Source: an uncultured Clostridia bacterium
Lineage (GTDB): Bacteria; Bacillota; Clostridia; Oscillospirales; Ruminococcaceae
NCBI GenBank assembly: GCA_947177695.1
Contig: CAMWVO010000087.1
Span: 1-7,365 of the forward strand
Direction of reading: 5' to 3'
DNA: 7,365 nucleotides
The position numbers and the translations under genes were made by a program. The notes under the pieces are model-generated. The model saw nothing but the letters and a program-made list of their open reading frames with translations, was not told the DNA's origin and ran no database searches. Positions 6,353 to 7,365 of the stretch are shown here, piece by piece; within the stretch, counting starts at the first letter, position 1; each line of letters opens with the position of its first letter.

Positions 6353-6373
6353 GCCGAAGCGTGGGGAGTCGGC
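6353..6373 (-). promoter_or_regulatory. 5' leader hairpin of the toxin mRNA
   Basis: In the toxin mRNA, GCCGA (6369-6373) pairs with TCGGC (6353-6357) around an 11-nt loop, right at the 5' end and 2 nt before the ribosome binding site. The loop contains CTCC, which could contact the GGAG of that site. In pAD1 par, a 5' helix of RNA I limits translation and stabilises the RNA, and this may be its counterpart. The stem is short. Confidence 0.4.
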
Positions 6374-6382
6374 AACGTAAAC

Positions 6383-6412
6383 AGTATAGCATATTTTGTT
6401 ATGATATGTCAA
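6383..6412 (-). promoter_or_regulatory. Sigma-A promoter of the toxin mRNA
   Basis: On the minus strand, a perfect TTGACA (6407-6412), an 18-nt spacer and TATACT (6383-6388, 5 of 6) preceded by TGC form an extended -10 promoter. Transcription would start near 6376, about 43 nt before the toxin start codon. It matches consensus slightly less well than the antitoxin promoter, which fits an excess of antitoxin. Confidence 0.82.
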
Positions 6413-6461
6413 ACCGAGTTATTGAGTTATAAAAATATCGAAAATAAAAGGAGCTGTTACT

Positions 6462-7304
6462 ATGCGCGAAATAAACGTAACCCAAATAGAAAACACCGTC
6501 AGAGACCTGTGCATACAGGCGAATCGCTTTCTGCCAAAGTCCCTTGCGGACTGCATAGGCTGCGCGGTGAAAACGGAGCAGTCCCCCACGGGACGGGAGG
6601 TTCTGACCGATTTGGTGCGGAATATCGAAGCCGCCGAAAGGGAGGAGCTTGCGGTCTGTCAGGACACGGGCATGGCTGTGATTTTCCTTGACGTTGGTCA
6701 GGACGTACACTTTGTGGGCGGCTCTTTGTCGGACGCGATAAACAAGGGCGTGTCCCGCGGCTACACCGAGGGATATCTCCGCTGTTCCATAGTTTCCGAC
6801 CCGTTGGAGCGGGTCAACACGGGGGACAACACTCCCGCAGTTGTTCACACTCGCATTGTGGAGGGGGACAAGGTGAATATTTCCGTATGTCCCAAGGGCT
6901 TCGGAAGCGAAAATATGTCCGCAATGAAAATGTTCACGCCCTCGGCAAGCGTGACGGATATAGAGGATTTTATTGTGGAGACCGTCTCAAAGGCGGGGAG
7001 CAATCCCTGTCCGCCGATGGTAATAGGCGTGGGAATAGGCGGAGATTTTGAGTACTGCGCGTATCTTGCGAAGAAAGCTTTGTGCAGGGATATTTCCGTA
7101 AAAAATCCCAAGGAGCTTTATGCGGACATGGAGCGGCGCATACTTGAAAGGGTCAACAAGCTTGGCATAGGTCCGCAGGGCTTCGGCGGGACTACTACTG
7201 CTCTTTCGGTTGCGGTTGAACAGGCTCCCACGCACATTGCAGGGCTTCCCGCGGCGGTGAATATAGGGTGTCATGTTACGAGACACGCTCATGCGGAGAT
7301 TTGA
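6462..7304 (+). CDS. Fumarate hydratase class I, alpha subunit
   Basis: The 280-residue protein is the N-terminal (alpha) half of the oxygen-sensitive, [4Fe-4S] class I fumarase family, which interconverts malate and fumarate in the cytosol. The three expected cluster cysteines are present: Cys66 in VCQDTG, Cys183 in NPCPPMVIGVGIGG and Cys270 in AVNIGCHVTRH. Other family signatures are GSENMSAMKM (148-157) and GIGPQGFGGTTTA (235-247). The length is typical of a separate alpha subunit. AAAGGAG (6447-6453) lies 8 nt before the ATG. A beta subunit gene normally follows directly, but here a hairpin comes 15 nt after the stop and no beta gene starts in the 61 nt left in the window. L(+)-tartrate dehydratase alpha is a close relative that cannot be fully excluded. 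No clear promoter was found; TATAAA at 6428-6433 is a weak -10 candidate. Confidence 0.93.
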   Translation: MREINVTQIENTVRDLCIQANRFLPKSLADCIGCAVKTEQSPTGREVLTDLVRNIEAAEREELAVCQDTGMAVIFLDVGQDVHFVGGSLSDAINKGVSRGYTEGYLRCSIVSDPLERVNTGDNTPAVVHTRIVEGDKVNISVCPKGFGSENMSAMKMFTPSASVTDIEDFIVETVSKAGSNPCPPMVIGVGIGGDFEYCAYLAKKALCRDISVKNPKELYADMERRILERVNKLGIGPQGFGGTTTALSVAVEQAPTHIAGLPAAVNIGCHVTRHAHAEI

Positions 7305-7319
7305 GTTTTTTGATTTTGT

Positions 7320-7352
7320 GGGGGACGAGGGTTTTCTCGTTCCCCCTTATTT
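7320..7352 (+). terminator. Terminator-like hairpin after the fumarase alpha gene
   Basis: GGGGGA plus CGAG (7320-7329) pairs with CTCG and TCCCCC (7336-7339, 7341-7346), with one bulged T at 7340 and a 6-nt loop. The tail TTATTT is AT-rich but not a pure T-run. It starts 15 nt after the fumarase alpha stop. It may terminate, or only partly attenuate, transcription into a gene beyond the window. Confidence 0.6.
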
Positions 7353-7365
7353 ATATATAGTATAG

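Larger units (their letters stand above)
6085..6412. other. par/Fst-like type I toxin-antitoxin locus
   Basis: The gap between the amidohydrolase and fumarase genes contains two convergent promoters (plus 6085-6113, minus 6383-6412), a minus-strand gene for a 36-residue hydrophobic peptide, a shared bidirectional terminator (6158-6203), and direct repeats that make the small plus-strand RNA complementary to the toxin mRNA translation start. This is the arrangement of the par locus of Enterococcus plasmid pAD1, where RNA I encodes the Fst toxin and RNA II is the antitoxin. The architecture is seen directly; the toxin-antitoxin function is inferred. I see no plasmid, phage or transposon gene beside it, so it appears to be a chromosomal copy. 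A regulated small membrane protein that is not toxic remains possible. Confidence 0.8.

Noticed and set aside
6073..6432. A 119-codon plus-strand frame across the toxin-antitoxin region
   Set aside because: It runs through the promoter, terminator hairpin and antisense of the toxin gene, and lacks a ribosome binding site. Part of it (HMVTPPFRRS) is simply the complement of the toxin ribosome binding site region.
6399..6848. A 149-codon minus-strand frame overlapping the fumarase start
   Set aside because: It is antisense to well-conserved fumarase alpha sequence and has no recognisable domain.

Overview
The window looks like chromosomal DNA from an anaerobic, Gram-positive member of the Clostridia, most plausibly Ruminococcus or a close relative in the Oscillospiraceae. 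This is inferred from the bacterial pyruvate,phosphate dikinase, the strong GGAGG-type ribosome binding sites, the sigma-A promoters and the mixed GC content. No rRNA or other marker in the window confirms it.

Layout. Positions 1-2842 hold a monocistronic ppdK with an extended -10 promoter, a leader and an intrinsic terminator. Positions 2843-3024 are a convergent intergenic region rich in inverted repeats. Positions 3025-4398 (minus) encode a cysteine-rich von Willebrand factor A (vWA) domain protein with a recognisable promoter. From a divergent promoter, positions 4590-6028 (plus) form a two-gene unit: a 58-residue single-span membrane protein followed by a metal-dependent amidohydrolase. 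Positions 6462-7304 (plus) encode the alpha subunit of an iron-sulfur class I fumarate hydratase. A terminator-like hairpin follows it, and no beta subunit appears before the window ends.

The main discovery lies in the apparently empty 433 bases between the amidohydrolase and the fumarase (6029-6461). These bases have the full architecture of a type I toxin-antitoxin locus of the par/Fst kind. On the minus strand there is a 36-codon gene for a hydrophobic peptide with a basic KWLSGRRK tail, a near-perfect ribosome binding site and its own sigma-A promoter. Facing it is a perfect-consensus sigma-A promoter that would make a small plus-strand RNA of about 80 nt. Both transcripts run into one shared 13-bp bidirectional terminator. 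The 5' part of the small RNA is a diverged copy (29 identical positions over about 33) of the plus-strand sequence across the toxin start codon and first codons, so it can pair with the toxin mRNA at its translation start. Predicted RNA sizes (about 220 and 80 nt) resemble the about 210 and 65 nt RNAs of par from plasmid pAD1. The peptide is not an obvious Fst sequence, so this is either a divergent family member or an analogue.

The metabolic genes fit anaerobic C3/C4 metabolism: PPDK interconverts pyruvate and phosphoenolpyruvate, and fumarase interconverts malate and fumarate. They are not in one operon. The amidohydrolase unit has no visible terminator before the small-RNA promoter, so read-through from it would also carry the antitoxin sequence.
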